Part shown: positions 33,623-42,229 of the stretch, in pieces
Layout of the letters: the number at the start of each line of letters is the position of its first letter
Position numbering within the stretch: position 1 is the first letter of the stretch
Origin: Salinispora mooreana
GTDB lineage: Bacteria > Actinomycetota > Actinomycetes > Mycobacteriales > Micromonosporaceae
DNA length: 64,000 nt
Direction of reading: 5' to 3'
Assembly: GCF_000379065.1 (NCBI RefSeq)
Contig: NZ_KB900614.1
Span: forward strand, 3,684,892-3,748,891
Notes under the pieces: model-generated
What the model was told of the DNA's origin: nothing
The model's database searches: none
Seen by the model: only the letters and a program-made list of their open reading frames with translations
Position numbers and translations under genes: made by a program

Positions 33623-34792
33623 GTGGCCGTCTACAGTGCTCAGCAGCTCCACGGCTTGCGGATCATCGTCACCGGCGGCGGCACCGGGGGGCACACCTAC
33701 CCGGCGCTGACGACCATCCGGACGCTACGCGCTCGCCTCGCCGAGACCGGCGCCGCGCCCGACATCCTCTGGGTCGGTGTCGAGCAGGGCCTGGAGGCGA
33801 AGATCGCCCGGCAGGAGGGCCTGCCCTTCCGCGCCATCACCACCGGCAAGTTACGGCGTTCCCCCAATCGCCAGGAGCTGTGGCGCAACATAACTGACGC
33901 GTTCCGGATTCCGATCGGCGTGCTGCAGGCCATGGCGACCGTGCTGCGGGTCCGGCCGCACGTGGTCCTCTCCACCGGTGGCTACGTCGCCGTCCCGATC
34001 GGTCTGGCCGCCTGGCTGGCCCGGCGGCCCCTGGTCATGCACGAGCAGACCCTCAACCTGGGCCTGGCCAACCGGATTCTCGCCCTCTTCGCCAGCCGGG
34101 TGCTGCTGAGCCACACCTCCTCGCTGACGAATCTGTCGAAGCGGGCCCGGGCCCGGGCGGTGGTCACCGGCAACCCGGTCCGCCCTGACATGCTCGCCGG
34201 AGACCCGGTTGCCGGCCGTGCCGCCTACGGGCTGGAGCCGCACCTGCCACTGGTCTTCGTCACCGGCGGGGCGCAGGGCGCGGTGCAGGTGAACCAGATG
34301 ATCGCCGAGGTCCTCCCCGATGTCCTGCAGCGCTGCCAGGTGCTGCACCAGTGCGGGGAGTACAGCCTGGACCGCATGCGACAGGTCGCCGCCCAGCTAC
34401 CGCCGCACCTACAGGCCCGCTACCGCGTCGTGGACTACATCCATGGACAACTGCCCGACGTGCTCGCCGCCGCCGACATCGTGGTCGCCCGCAGTGGCGC
34501 CGGCACAGTAGCCGAGCTGACCGCGTTGGGCCGGCCGGCGATCCTGATCCCGCTCGTGCCGACCTCCGGCGACGAGCAGCGGCAGACCGCCCGGCACCTC
34601 GCCGAGGCCGGCGCGGCGCGGATGCTCACCGGCGGCAACGCCACCGGGGCCGCGCTCCGCGTCGAACTGTTGACGTTGCTCGACGACGCGCAGCGTCGGC
34701 ACGCCCTGGCGGAGGCCGCCCGCCGCCACGGCCGGCCGGACGCCGCTGCCGCCGCCGTCACCGAGCTGATCGACGCCGCCCGGCGCGGCTGA
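33623..34792 (+). CDS. MurG-like glycosyltransferase (GT28), stand-alone paralogue
   Basis: 389 residues from GTG behind AGGGGA. GT-B fold: the glycine-rich N-terminal loop IIVTGGGTGGHTYPAL, STGGYVAVP, HEQTLNLGLANR, the second loop VFVTGGAQGAVQVN, and the UDP-sugar site ARSGAGTVAELTALGRPAILIPL. MurG makes lipid II from lipid I at the inner membrane. No division or cell-wall genes surround it, so it is probably not the housekeeping copy. It may serve a modified cell wall or a glycosylated metabolite. Confidence 0.85.
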   Translation: MAVYSAQQLHGLRIIVTGGGTGGHTYPALTTIRTLRARLAETGAAPDILWVGVEQGLEAKIARQEGLPFRAITTGKLRRSPNRQELWRNITDAFRIPIGVLQAMATVLRVRPHVVLSTGGYVAVPIGLAAWLARRPLVMHEQTLNLGLANRILALFASRVLLSHTSSLTNLSKRARARAVVTGNPVRPDMLAGDPVAGRAAYGLEPHLPLVFVTGGAQGAVQVNQMIAEVLPDVLQRCQVLHQCGEYSLDRMRQVAAQLPPHLQARYRVVDYIHGQLPDVLAAADIVVARSGAGTVAELTALGRPAILIPLVPTSGDEQRQTARHLAEAGAARMLTGGNATGAALRVELLTLLDDAQRRHALAEAARRHGRPDAAAAAVTELIDAARRG

Positions 34793-34858
34793 CCCGCACC
34801 GAGGAGACACCTTCGCGACCGGGTCGGCGTGGGGCCGGAGGTGACGCTGACGAGTTGG

Positions 34859-36136
34859 TCAGCGGCCTCCGGCGCGGTCGAGGTACCGCCGACGCAGCGC
34901 GTACCAGGCGGCACCGACGGCGAGCACGCCGAGACCCGCCCCGACGCTGGCTGGCGGCAGGCTGACCGCCAACGTGACGCAGCCGACCAGCCCCAGCACG
35001 GCGAGCAGCCGTACCGGCAGTCGACGGCCCGGGTCACGGCCGAGGGTGAGCGCCGCGGCGTTGGTAATCGCGTAGTACACCAGCACGGTGAAGCTGGAGA
35101 AGCCGATTGCGCCGCGCACGTCACCGACGAGGACCACGGCCGCCACCACCACGGCCACCGCCAGCTCGGCTCGGTACGGCACGTGGTGCACCCGGTGCAC
35201 GGCGGCCAGGCCGCCCGGCAGGTCCCGTCGGCGGCCCATCGCCAGCAGGGTCCGCCCCACGCCGGCGAGCAGCGAGAGCAGCACCCCGATCACCGCCACG
35301 GCCGCACCGACCCGGACCACCCAGGCGAGACCGGGCAGCCCGACGGAGGTCACCACGTCGGCCAGGGGTGCGGCGGAGGCGGCCAGCCGGTCCGGGCCGA
35401 GCACCCCCAACGTGATCACCGCCAGCGCCAGGTAGATCGCCAGCACCACACCCAGCGCCAGCGGCACCGATCGGGGGATCGTTCGCCCCGGGTCGCGCAC
35501 CTCTTCACCGAGAGTGGCGATCCGGGCGTACCCGGCGAAGGCGAAGAAGAGCAGCCCCGCGGCGGTCAGCACCCCGGCGCCGCCGGCGTCGCTGAACACC
35601 CCGCCGCCGACCGAGCCGACGTCGCCGATCCGCTCCGCCGCGAAGCCGGTCAGGCCGACCACCGCGACCAGGGACAGGACCCCCAGCACCACCCCGACGA
35701 GCACCTTCGTGGCCAGCGCCGTCTTTCCCACACCACGCAGGTTCACGGCGGTGACGGCCGCAATGGCGACGACGGCGACGAGCCGGGCTCGGCCCGGCCA
35801 GAGGTACGCCCCAACCGTCAGCGCCATCGCCGCACAGCTTGCGGTCTTGCCGACCACGAATCCCCAGCCGGCCAGGAACCCGGCGAACGGCCCGAGCCGC
35901 TCCCGCCCGTAGACGTACGTACCGCCGGATTCGGGGTAGCGGGCCGCCAGCCGGGCCGAGCTGGTCGCATTACACAACGCCACGAACCCGGCCAGAGTAA
36001 GTGCCAGCAACACGCCGGTCCCGCCGGCCGCCGCGGCTGCCGGGGCGAAGACCACGAAGACACCCGCACCGAGCATCGCCCCCAGCCCGATGACCACCGC
36101 ATCAGCTACCCCCAACCGCCGCACCAGCCGCTCCAC
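34859..36136 (-). CDS. APC-superfamily amino acid permease
   Basis: 425 residues, about 12 membrane helices. The first carries GLGAMLGAGVFVVFAPAA, the substrate-binding glycine motif of APC transporters. Also SARYPESGGTYVYGRERLG and FFAFAGYARIATLGEEVRDP as in amino acid/polyamine permeases. Likely moves an amino acid across the cytoplasmic membrane with protons; substrate not predictable. Confidence 0.88.
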   Translation of the reverse strand: MERLVRRLGVADAVVIGLGAMLGAGVFVVFAPAAAAAGGTGVLLALTLAGFVALCNATSSARLAARYPESGGTYVYGRERLGPFAGFLAGWGFVVGKTASCAAMALTVGAYLWPGRARLVAVVAIAAVTAVNLRGVGKTALATKVLVGVVLGVLSLVAVVGLTGFAAERIGDVGSVGGGVFSDAGGAGVLTAAGLLFFAFAGYARIATLGEEVRDPGRTIPRSVPLALGVVLAIYLALAVITLGVLGPDRLAASAAPLADVVTSVGLPGLAWVVRVGAAVAVIGVLLSLLAGVGRTLLAMGRRRDLPGGLAAVHRVHHVPYRAELAVAVVVAAVVLVGDVRGAIGFSSFTVLVYYAITNAAALTLGRDPGRRLPVRLLAVLGLVGCVTLAVSLPPASVGAGLGVLAVGAAWYALRRRYLDRAGGR

Positions 36137-36177
36137 GGAACAGACCCTAGGGGGCCGAGATGAACAGCACGGAATTT

Positions 36178-36205
36178 ACCCAAATTGCCCTGTGTATATT
36201 TGGGT
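36178..36205 (+). promoter_or_regulatory. Inverted repeat ACCCAAAT-N12-ATTTGGGT over a -10 box, directly before the start
   Basis: Eight-base perfect arms (36178-36185, 36198-36205) end one base before the GTG at 36207. The spacer holds a TATATT -10-like box (36195-36200). Transcription would start at or near the GTG, so the mRNA is probably leaderless and the repeat a self-regulation operator. Confidence 0.65.
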
Positions 36206-36206
36206 C

Positions 36207-36848
36207 GTGACGAGTCGGCGAACAGCCCTGCGCCAGGTTCTCCACCGGGCAACCGGCGCCATGACCGCCCAGCAGGTCGCGGACGAGGTGGGCTGGCCGG
36301 TCGAGACCACCCGGCTGTACCTGGAGGAGCTGGTTGGTGCACAACTCGCCGAACGCGTACCCGGCGCTCCGCGCGGCCGTGGCCGCCCACCGATGACCTA
36401 TCGCGCGACGACCAGTATGGACCCGACCGGGCCCACCCGGTACCGCTTGCTGGCGGGGCTCCTCGCGCGCACCTTGCGTGCGGAGCCGAATGGTCGCGCA
36501 CTCGCACGTGCGGCCGGACAGGCGTGGGCGTCCGAGCAGCCGACAGCGGCCATCGACGGCGCCCCACTCACCCGTGCCACCACCGCACTCACATCCCGCT
36601 TCGAGGCCCACGAGTTCGCGCCGACAGCCACCCTCACCGGGGACCGCGCCGACATCACGTTGTGGCACTGTCCCTTCCTCGACCTCATCACTGACTACGG
36701 TGACGTCATCTGCTCCCTGCACGACGGCATGGTGGACGGGATCACCCGCGTCACTGCCGGGACCTCGGTGGCGGCCCAACTCACCCCTTTCCCGCGACCT
36801 GACTCGTGTCAGATCACGTTGACCCGCCGCACCCGAAGGGAAAACTGA
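36207..36848 (+). CDS. ArsR-like winged-helix regulator with C-terminal Cys cluster (SufR-like)
   Basis: 213 residues. Residues 1-65 form a winged helix (TAQQVADEVGWPVETTRLYLEEL; wing GAPRGRGRPPMTY). The C-terminal part has HCPFLD, VICSLHDGMVDG and DSCQITL. This Cys, Cys-x2-His, Cys spacing is typical of SufR-type regulators that bind an iron-sulfur cluster. It heads an operon with a cupin and a MhuD-like haem monooxygenase, so it probably senses iron, haem or redox. Its stop overlaps the cupin start. Confidence 0.82.
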   Translation: MTSRRTALRQVLHRATGAMTAQQVADEVGWPVETTRLYLEELVGAQLAERVPGAPRGRGRPPMTYRATTSMDPTGPTRYRLLAGLLARTLRAEPNGRALARAAGQAWASEQPTAAIDGAPLTRATTALTSRFEAHEFAPTATLTGDRADITLWHCPFLDLITDYGDVICSLHDGMVDGITRVTAGTSVAAQLTPFPRPDSCQITLTRRTRREN

Positions 36849-37225
36849 TGCTCGCGACGCCGATGAAAAGTCTGCACGAAATCGGACAGGAACTCCTGAC
36901 CCGCGCTCACGAAGCGTCGTCCGGGCGAGCCACGGCTGCGATCAATGCAGATCACCGCAGCCTGAAGCAGCTGGTGCTGGCACTGTGCGCCGGGTCGGCG
37001 TTGAGCGAGCACGAGAATCCAGGGCAGGCCACCCTGCAACTGTTGTCGGGAACGGCCGTCGTGCGTACCGCCGAGACGGCGTGGCGCGGCTCCGCGGGCG
37101 ACTACCTGGTGATTCCAGACCGCAAACACGACCTGCGAGCCGTCAGCGACATCGTCGCCATCCTGACGTTCGTCAAAGACCCCGAACACTCTGAGCCACC
37201 CGCGGCGACCGACCCAAAGGAGTAA
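36848..37225 (+). CDS. Cupin-domain protein
   Basis: 125 residues. One small beta-barrel: SALSEHENPGQATLQLLSGTAVV is cupin motif 1, with a His and Glu in SEHENPG; WRGSAGDYLVIPDRKHDLRAVSD is motif 2, with a His in KHDL. Metal binding is plausible. GGGAAAAC precedes the ATG. Second gene of the regulator-cupin-MhuD operon; may act on haem-breakdown products or bind iron (inference). Confidence 0.82.
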   Translation: MLATPMKSLHEIGQELLTRAHEASSGRATAAINADHRSLKQLVLALCAGSALSEHENPGQATLQLLSGTAVVRTAETAWRGSAGDYLVIPDRKHDLRAVSDIVAILTFVKDPEHSEPPAATDPKE

Positions 37226-37227
37226 CG

Positions 37228-37524
37228 ATGAGCATCGTCAAAATCAATGCGATCGACATCACCGAAGGTCACGGTGACGAATTCGTCGAACGGTTCTCGG
37301 CCCGCCCAGGCAAAATCGAACATGCGGATGGGTTCGAGGGCTTCCAGGTACTGCGTCCCACCGACGACCGCACGACCTGGTTGGTGGTCACCCAGTGGCG
37401 TGACACCGAGGCGTACGACGCGTGGTACGCCACCCGCCCGCATCGCGCCCCCGAGTCGGTGACCTACGCCGACAAGTGGGCGCTGTGGTCCTTCGACGTC
37501 CTCACCGCGGCGGAGCCCGCCTGA
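37228..37524 (+). CDS. MhuD/IsdG-like haem-degrading monooxygenase
   Basis: 98 residues, one ferredoxin-like ABM domain. The N-terminus MSIVKINAI matches MhuD (PVVKINAI), with the key Asn7 kept. Also GFEGFQVLRPTDDRTTWLVVTQW and AYDAWYATRPHR, where Trp66 fits the MhuD tryptophan and a His (residue 72) lies close to the axial ligand position. MhuD opens haem to mycobilin and frees iron. AAAGGAG precedes the ATG; 2 bases after the cupin stop. Confidence 0.85.
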   Translation: MSIVKINAIDITEGHGDEFVERFSARPGKIEHADGFEGFQVLRPTDDRTTWLVVTQWRDTEAYDAWYATRPHRAPESVTYADKWALWSFDVLTAAEPA

Positions 37525-37630
37525 GGCCGCCCCGCCTGGCCTGGGTCAGAACGAACCCCGGCCAGGCGGGACAGGCAGTGGATGTGCACGACACGGGAAC
37601 AGGCCCGGTGGTGACGAGCACTTCACCAGC

Positions 37631-38818
37631 TCACGCGGATGCGGTGCGCCGCTCCTTCCGGATCACAGCGGTGCGGCGGCGACGGGCCGGTAGCAGCAGC
37701 GTGGGGTGGAAGACGCTCCAGGCCGCTCCCTTACAGACCATTTCCTTGTAGCGGGCTGCCATCCTCCCGGCGAGGAACGACGCTTTGGCGCGGTCATCGG
37801 CGGTCACGAACTGGATGAGTCCGTCCCGCCGGCCGAGGCTGATGCACTGGTTGAAGTAGCGGAGCGAGACCTTTGGCACCTCCTGACCGGTCAGGCGCGC
37901 GGCGATGGCGTCGGCGGCCTGCCAGCCCATCGGAATTCCGGAGGCGCAGGACATCCGAAGTGGCTGACCGCCAGGCCCCTGGGCGAACGCGGCATCACCG
38001 ACCGCATACACGTCGGGATGCGAGATCGCGCGCATGCTGGCGTCCACGATGATCTGTCCGGTCTCGGCGAGCTTCAACGGCGTGGCGGCGGCGATGGGGT
38101 GAACGGCGAAGCCCGCCGTCCAGACGGTCACCTGAGCCGGAATGGCTCGGGCGTCGCCGGTGACCGCGCTCTCCTCCGCAACTCCGACGACCTCGGTGTG
38201 CTCGTGCACGGTGATGCCGAGCCGGTCACAGACGCCTCGCAGGTGGCGCCGCGCCCCGATGTTCAGCCAGTCGCCGAGGCCGCCGCGGGCGGCGATCGCG
38301 ACGGCGAGGTCCGGCCGCGTCTCGGCGATCTCGGTGGCGGCTTCGATGCCGGTGAGTCCACCTCCGACGACCAGGACGTTCCCGCCAGCGGCGAGGCGGA
38401 CCAGGCGATCGCGCAGCCGCAGGGCGGACTCCCGTCCGGCGATGTCGTACGCGTGTGTGGCGACGCCGGGAACCCCCTGGTCGGCACCGGTGCTACCGAG
38501 GGCGTAGACGAGGGTGTCGTAGCCGATCTCGTCCGCGCCCTGCTGACCCACCAGCGTGACGACCTTTTCGTCGAGGTCGACGGCGGTGACTCGACCCAGG
38601 AGCAGCCGTACGTCCGTACCCGCGTAGAGGTCGTGCAGTCGGCGGGGGGTGAGGCGTTGTCCGGTCGCGAGCTGGTGCAACCGGACCCGCTCCACGAACT
38701 CGGCCTCGGCGTTGACGACAGTGATCTCGACGTTGTCGGGGTGCAGCCGCCGGGCGAGGCGCCCGGCGGCGGTGGCTCCGGCGTATCCGGCTCCGAGGAC
38801 GACGATGCGGTGTTTCAT
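37631..38818 (-). CDS. NADH dehydrogenase-like FAD oxidoreductase
   Basis: 395 residues with two Rossmann motifs, IVVLGAGYAGATAAGRLARR (FAD) and VLVVGGGLTGIEAATEIAET (NAD(P)H), plus DVYAVGDAAF. Type II NADH dehydrogenase/AIF-like family. GGAGTGAG lies ahead of the ATG. It follows an ECF41-like sigma gene by 81 bases on the same strand. ECF41 factors typically sit beside such oxidoreductases, which suggests it is a direct target. Confidence 0.88.
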   Translation of the reverse strand: MKHRIVVLGAGYAGATAAGRLARRLHPDNVEITVVNAEAEFVERVRLHQLATGQRLTPRRLHDLYAGTDVRLLLGRVTAVDLDEKVVTLVGQQGADEIGYDTLVYALGSTGADQGVPGVATHAYDIAGRESALRLRDRLVRLAAGGNVLVVGGGLTGIEAATEIAETRPDLAVAIAARGGLGDWLNIGARRHLRGVCDRLGITVHEHTEVVGVAEESAVTGDARAIPAQVTVWTAGFAVHPIAAATPLKLAETGQIIVDASMRAISHPDVYAVGDAAFAQGPGGQPLRMSCASGIPMGWQAADAIAARLTGQEVPKVSLRYFNQCISLGRRDGLIQFVTADDRAKASFLAGRMAARYKEMVCKGAAWSVFHPTLLLPARRRRTAVIRKERRTASA

Positions 38819-38899
38819 GATCTCACTCCTGTCTCGATGCGTCCGCTTCCTGAACCGGATAGCGACGCGATTGCTGACAGGAGTCGGCTATGAGCTGGG

Positions 38900-39844
38900 T
38901 CACCAGGTTTCGATGACGGGTGCACCGGGCTCGACCGCGGACCAGCGGTGGGTGGCGCGGGCAAGCTTGTCGGGGTTGACCTGGGTGTGGATGGCCGCGA
39001 TGCCCTCCCCGGTCACCTGCAGCGACATGATGGCGACGACCTGGTCGCCGGTCACGACCACCACCGCGGGACCGCCGTTGGCGACGCCGGCGTAGACAGC
39101 GGGTCGGCCGCCGATCCGGTCGCGTTTGGCTTGGGTGGGAGCGAAGAGGCCGCGCAGGAACCTCGCCACCGCCAGCGCTCCGGCGATCGGCGTGGTCCGG
39201 GCCGGGATCTTGCCGCCGCCGTCGCCGACGCTCGTCGCGTCCGCGGTCAAGAGCTCGACGAGCCGCTGAACCTCCCCACTGGTGGCGGCTACCAGGAACT
39301 CCTCGACGATCTTCCGCGTGCTGGTCGCGTCCACGTCCGCGCGCACCCGGTCGGTGCTGATGTGTTGCTTCGCCCGCCGGTAGATCTGTTGGCAGTTCGA
39401 CTCGGTGAGGTCGAGGAACTCGGCGATCTCACCGTGCGAGTAGCCGAAGGCCGCCCGGAGCACGTACACGACCCGCTCGTTGGCCGAGAGCCGCTCCAGC
39501 AGGACGAGTACCGCCATTGAGACCGCTTCCCGCTGCTCGGCGGTGTCGACCGGGCCGAGCATCGGATCTCCGGTGAGCAGCGGCTCGGGCAGCCACGTGC
39601 CCACATACGCCTCGCGCCGGGCGCGCGCCGAGGTGAGCTGGTTGAGGCAGAGGTTGGTGAGCACCTTGGTCAGCCACGCCTCGGGCGTCTGGACGTGCCG
39701 GCGATCGGCGGCCTGCCAGCGCAGGAAGGTGTCCTGGACCGCGTCCTCGGCGTCGCTCGCCGAGCCGAGCAGCCGGTAGGCGATCGCCTCCAACCGAGCC
39801 CTGGAGCGCTCGAACAGCTCGACCTCGTGCGAACTCAGCGGCAT
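38900..39844 (-). CDS. ECF sigma factor of the ECF41/SigJ type
   Basis: 314 residues. Sigma region 2 (RLEAIAYRLLGSASDAEDAVQDTFLRW) and region 4 (VLRAAFGYSHGEIAEFLDLTESNCQQIYRRAK), then a 130-residue SnoaL-like extension with NPDKLARA near the end. In ECF41 proteins this extension regulates activity in place of an anti-sigma factor. It probably drives the FAD oxidoreductase gene just downstream. No convincing ECF41 promoter (TGTCACA/CGTC pair) was found. Confidence 0.87.
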   Translation of the reverse strand: MPLSSHEVELFERSRARLEAIAYRLLGSASDAEDAVQDTFLRWQAADRRHVQTPEAWLTKVLTNLCLNQLTSARARREAYVGTWLPEPLLTGDPMLGPVDTAEQREAVSMAVLVLLERLSANERVVYVLRAAFGYSHGEIAEFLDLTESNCQQIYRRAKQHISTDRVRADVDATSTRKIVEEFLVAATSGEVQRLVELLTADATSVGDGGGKIPARTTPIAGALAVARFLRGLFAPTQAKRDRIGGRPAVYAGVANGGPAVVVVTGDQVVAIMSLQVTGEGIAAIHTQVNPDKLARATHRWSAVEPGAPVIETW

Positions 39845-39853
39845 GGCCCGACA

Positions 39854-39871
39854 GTAACCACAAGAAGTTAC
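39854..39871 (-). promoter_or_regulatory. Inverted repeat GTAAC-N8-GTTAC upstream of the ECF gene
   Basis: Lies 9-27 bases before the sigma gene ATG, where an operator would act. Short arms; could be chance. Confidence 0.3.
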
Positions 39872-39924
39872 CGCCCGGAGAAGGGCTGAGGCGGAGCGCC
39901 GCGCTGCCGCCGGAGTACGGCAGG

Positions 39925-42153
39925 ATGGCCGACGTGACCGCCGCCGCCCCCCGTCCCGCCCTGGCGACGCTCGAGGCGGTGCTGGAGCGGCTCACGTACG
40001 TCAACGAGGAGACCGGCTACACCGTGGCCCGGGTCGCCACCGACCGCAGTGGCGATCTGTTGACGGTGGTGGGTGCGCTGCTGGGCGCCCAGCCGGGGGA
40101 GAGCCTACGGCTGCACGGGCGCTGGTCCTCGCACCCCAGGTACGGCCGGCAGTTCGAGGTCGACTCCTACACCACGGTTCTGCCGGCCACAATCCAGGGC
40201 ATCCAGCGCTACCTCGGCTCGGGCTTGGTCAAGGGCATCGGACCGGTCTTCGCCGAACGGATCGTCGCTCATTTCGGCGTGGAGACGTTGCGGGTCATCG
40301 AGGAGGAGCCGGCCCGGCTGGTGGAGGTGCCGGGGCTGGGCCCGAAGCGCACCGCGAAGATCACCGCGGCGTGGGCGGAGCAGCAAGCGATCAAGGAGGT
40401 CATGGTCTTCCTCCAGGGGGTCGGCGTCTCGACCTCCCTCGCCGTACGGATCTACAAGCAGTACGGCGATGCCGCCACCGACGTGGTCACGAAGGAGCCG
40501 TACCGGCTGGCGGCCGACGTGTGGGGCATCGGCTTCAAGACCGCCGACACCATCGCCCAGTCGGTCGGCATCCCACACGACAGCCCGCAGCGGGTCATGG
40601 CTGGCTTGCAGTACACGCTCTCCGAGGCCACCGACAACGGTCACTGCTACCTGCCCGAACCGGAGCTGGTCGTGGACGCGACGAAGATCCTCGACGTGCC
40701 GGCCGACCTCGTCACCCGCTGCCTGGACGACCTGGTCGCCGAGGAGGGCGTCGTCCGTGAGCCACTACCGGGCGGCGACGCGGAACCGGTCCGGGCGGTG
40801 TACCTGGTGCCGTTCCACCGGGCGGAGCGATCTCTCGCCACCAGCCTGCTCCGCCTGCTCGGCGACGGGGCCGATCGGTTGCCCCACTTCGCGGGCGTCG
40901 ACTGGGACAAGGCCCTGACCTGGCTGAAGGCGCGTACCGGCAACGACCTCGCCGCCGAGCAGGAGCAGGCGGTCCGGCTCGCGCTGACCTCGAAGGTCGC
41001 GGTGCTGACCGGCGGGCCGGGGTGTGGCAAGAGCTTCACTGTCCGTTCGATCGTCGAACTGGCCGCCGCCAAGAAAGCCAAGGTCACCCTGGTGGCCCCA
41101 ACCGGGCGGGCCGCCAAACGCCTCTCCGAGCTGACCGGGCACCCCGCCGCCACGGTGCACCGCCTGTTGCAGCTACGCCCGGGCGGGGACGCCTCCTACG
41201 ATCGGGACAACCCCCTCGACGTCGACCTGCTCGTCGTGGACGAGGCCTCCATGCTCGACCTCATCCTGGCCAACAAGCTCGTCAAGGCCGTCCCACCCGG
41301 CGCGCATCTGTTGCTGGTCGGCGATGTCGACCAACTCCCCTCCGTCGGCGCCGGCGAGGTGTTGCGCGATCTGCTCGCCGCTCCGGCCATCCCGCGGGTG
41401 CGGTTGACCCAGATCTTCCGCCAGGCCGCCCAGTCCGGCGTCGTCACCAACGCCCACCGCATCAACGCCGGCCGCCCGCCCCTGCTCCAGGGCCTGCCGG
41501 ACTTCTTCCTCTTCGCCTGCGACGACACGGAGGCCACCGCGGACCGTACCGTCGATGTCGCCTGCTCCCGCATCCCCGCCAGGTTCCGCCTCGACCCCCG
41601 CCGGGACATACAGGTCCTCACCCCCATGCACCGCGGCCCCGCCGGCTCGGGTGCGCTGAACACCCTGCTCCAGCAACGACTCACCCCGCATCGGGAGGGG
41701 CAGCCGGAGCGGCGAGCCGGCGGGCGGGTGTTCCGCATCGGCGACAAAGTCACCCACATTCGCAACAACTACGACAAGGGGCAGGCTGGTGTCTTCAACG
41801 GCACCCTCGGCATCGTCACCCAGCTCTCGACCGAGGAGCAGACGCTGACCGTCCGCACCGACGAGGACGAGAGCATCGACTACGACTTCGACGAACTCGA
41901 CGAGCTGGCCCACGCCTACGCCATGACCATTCACCGCTCACAGGGCTCCGAATATCCGGCGGTCGTCATCCCGCTGACCACCAGTGCCTGGATGATGCTG
42001 CAACGCAACCTGCTCTACACCGCCGTCACCCGCGCCAAACAACTCGTCGTCCTGGTCGGCTCCCGCCGGGCCCTCGCCGCCGCGGTCCGCACCGTCGGCG
42101 CCGGCCGCCGGCACACCGCCCTCAACCACCGACTGGCCGTCGCAACGCCCTGA
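39925..42153 (+). CDS. recD2: RecD2-type 5'-3' DNA helicase
   Basis: 742 residues. N-terminal OB and helix-hairpin-helix region (LVKGIGPVFAERIV, VPGLGPKRTAKI), typical of RecD2 that works without RecBC. Helicase motifs follow: I GGPGCGKS (near 363), Ia APTGRAAKRL, II LLVVDEASML, III LVGDVDQLP, IV LTQIFRQA, V/VI MTIHRSQGSEYPAVVIP and LLYTAVTRAKQ. Probably acts in DNA repair or replication-fork rescue. Start is the ATG after GTACGGCAGG, a weak ribosome site. Confidence 0.93.
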   Translation: MADVTAAAPRPALATLEAVLERLTYVNEETGYTVARVATDRSGDLLTVVGALLGAQPGESLRLHGRWSSHPRYGRQFEVDSYTTVLPATIQGIQRYLGSGLVKGIGPVFAERIVAHFGVETLRVIEEEPARLVEVPGLGPKRTAKITAAWAEQQAIKEVMVFLQGVGVSTSLAVRIYKQYGDAATDVVTKEPYRLAADVWGIGFKTADTIAQSVGIPHDSPQRVMAGLQYTLSEATDNGHCYLPEPELVVDATKILDVPADLVTRCLDDLVAEEGVVREPLPGGDAEPVRAVYLVPFHRAERSLATSLLRLLGDGADRLPHFAGVDWDKALTWLKARTGNDLAAEQEQAVRLALTSKVAVLTGGPGCGKSFTVRSIVELAAAKKAKVTLVAPTGRAAKRLSELTGHPAATVHRLLQLRPGGDASYDRDNPLDVDLLVVDEASMLDLILANKLVKAVPPGAHLLLVGDVDQLPSVGAGEVLRDLLAAPAIPRVRLTQIFRQAAQSGVVTNAHRINAGRPPLLQGLPDFFLFACDDTEATADRTVDVACSRIPARFRLDPRRDIQVLTPMHRGPAGSGALNTLLQQRLTPHREGQPERRAGGRVFRIGDKVTHIRNNYDKGQAGVFNGTLGIVTQLSTEEQTLTVRTDEDESIDYDFDELDELAHAYAMTIHRSQGSEYPAVVIPLTTSAWMMLQRNLLYTAVTRAKQLVVLVGSRRALAAAVRTVGAGRRHTALNHRLAVATP

Positions 42154-42181
42154 TCGGCGAGAAGCAGCGGACAGAGACGAG

Positions 42182-42210
42182 GACGGGCCCCGGTGTTCCC
42201 GGGGCCCGTC
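42182..42210. terminator. Bidirectional hairpin between recD2 and the nucleotidase gene
   Basis: GACGGGCCCCGG, five-base loop TGTTC, then the exact reverse complement: a 12-bp stem between two convergent genes. Confidence 0.8.
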
Positions 42211-42229
42211 TGGGCAGGAAGGCGGGGCG

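Noticed and set aside
38819..38899. ECF41 target promoter before the FAD oxidoreductase
   Set aside because: TGTCA and CGTC are both present but only 7 bases apart; the known pair is spaced much wider.
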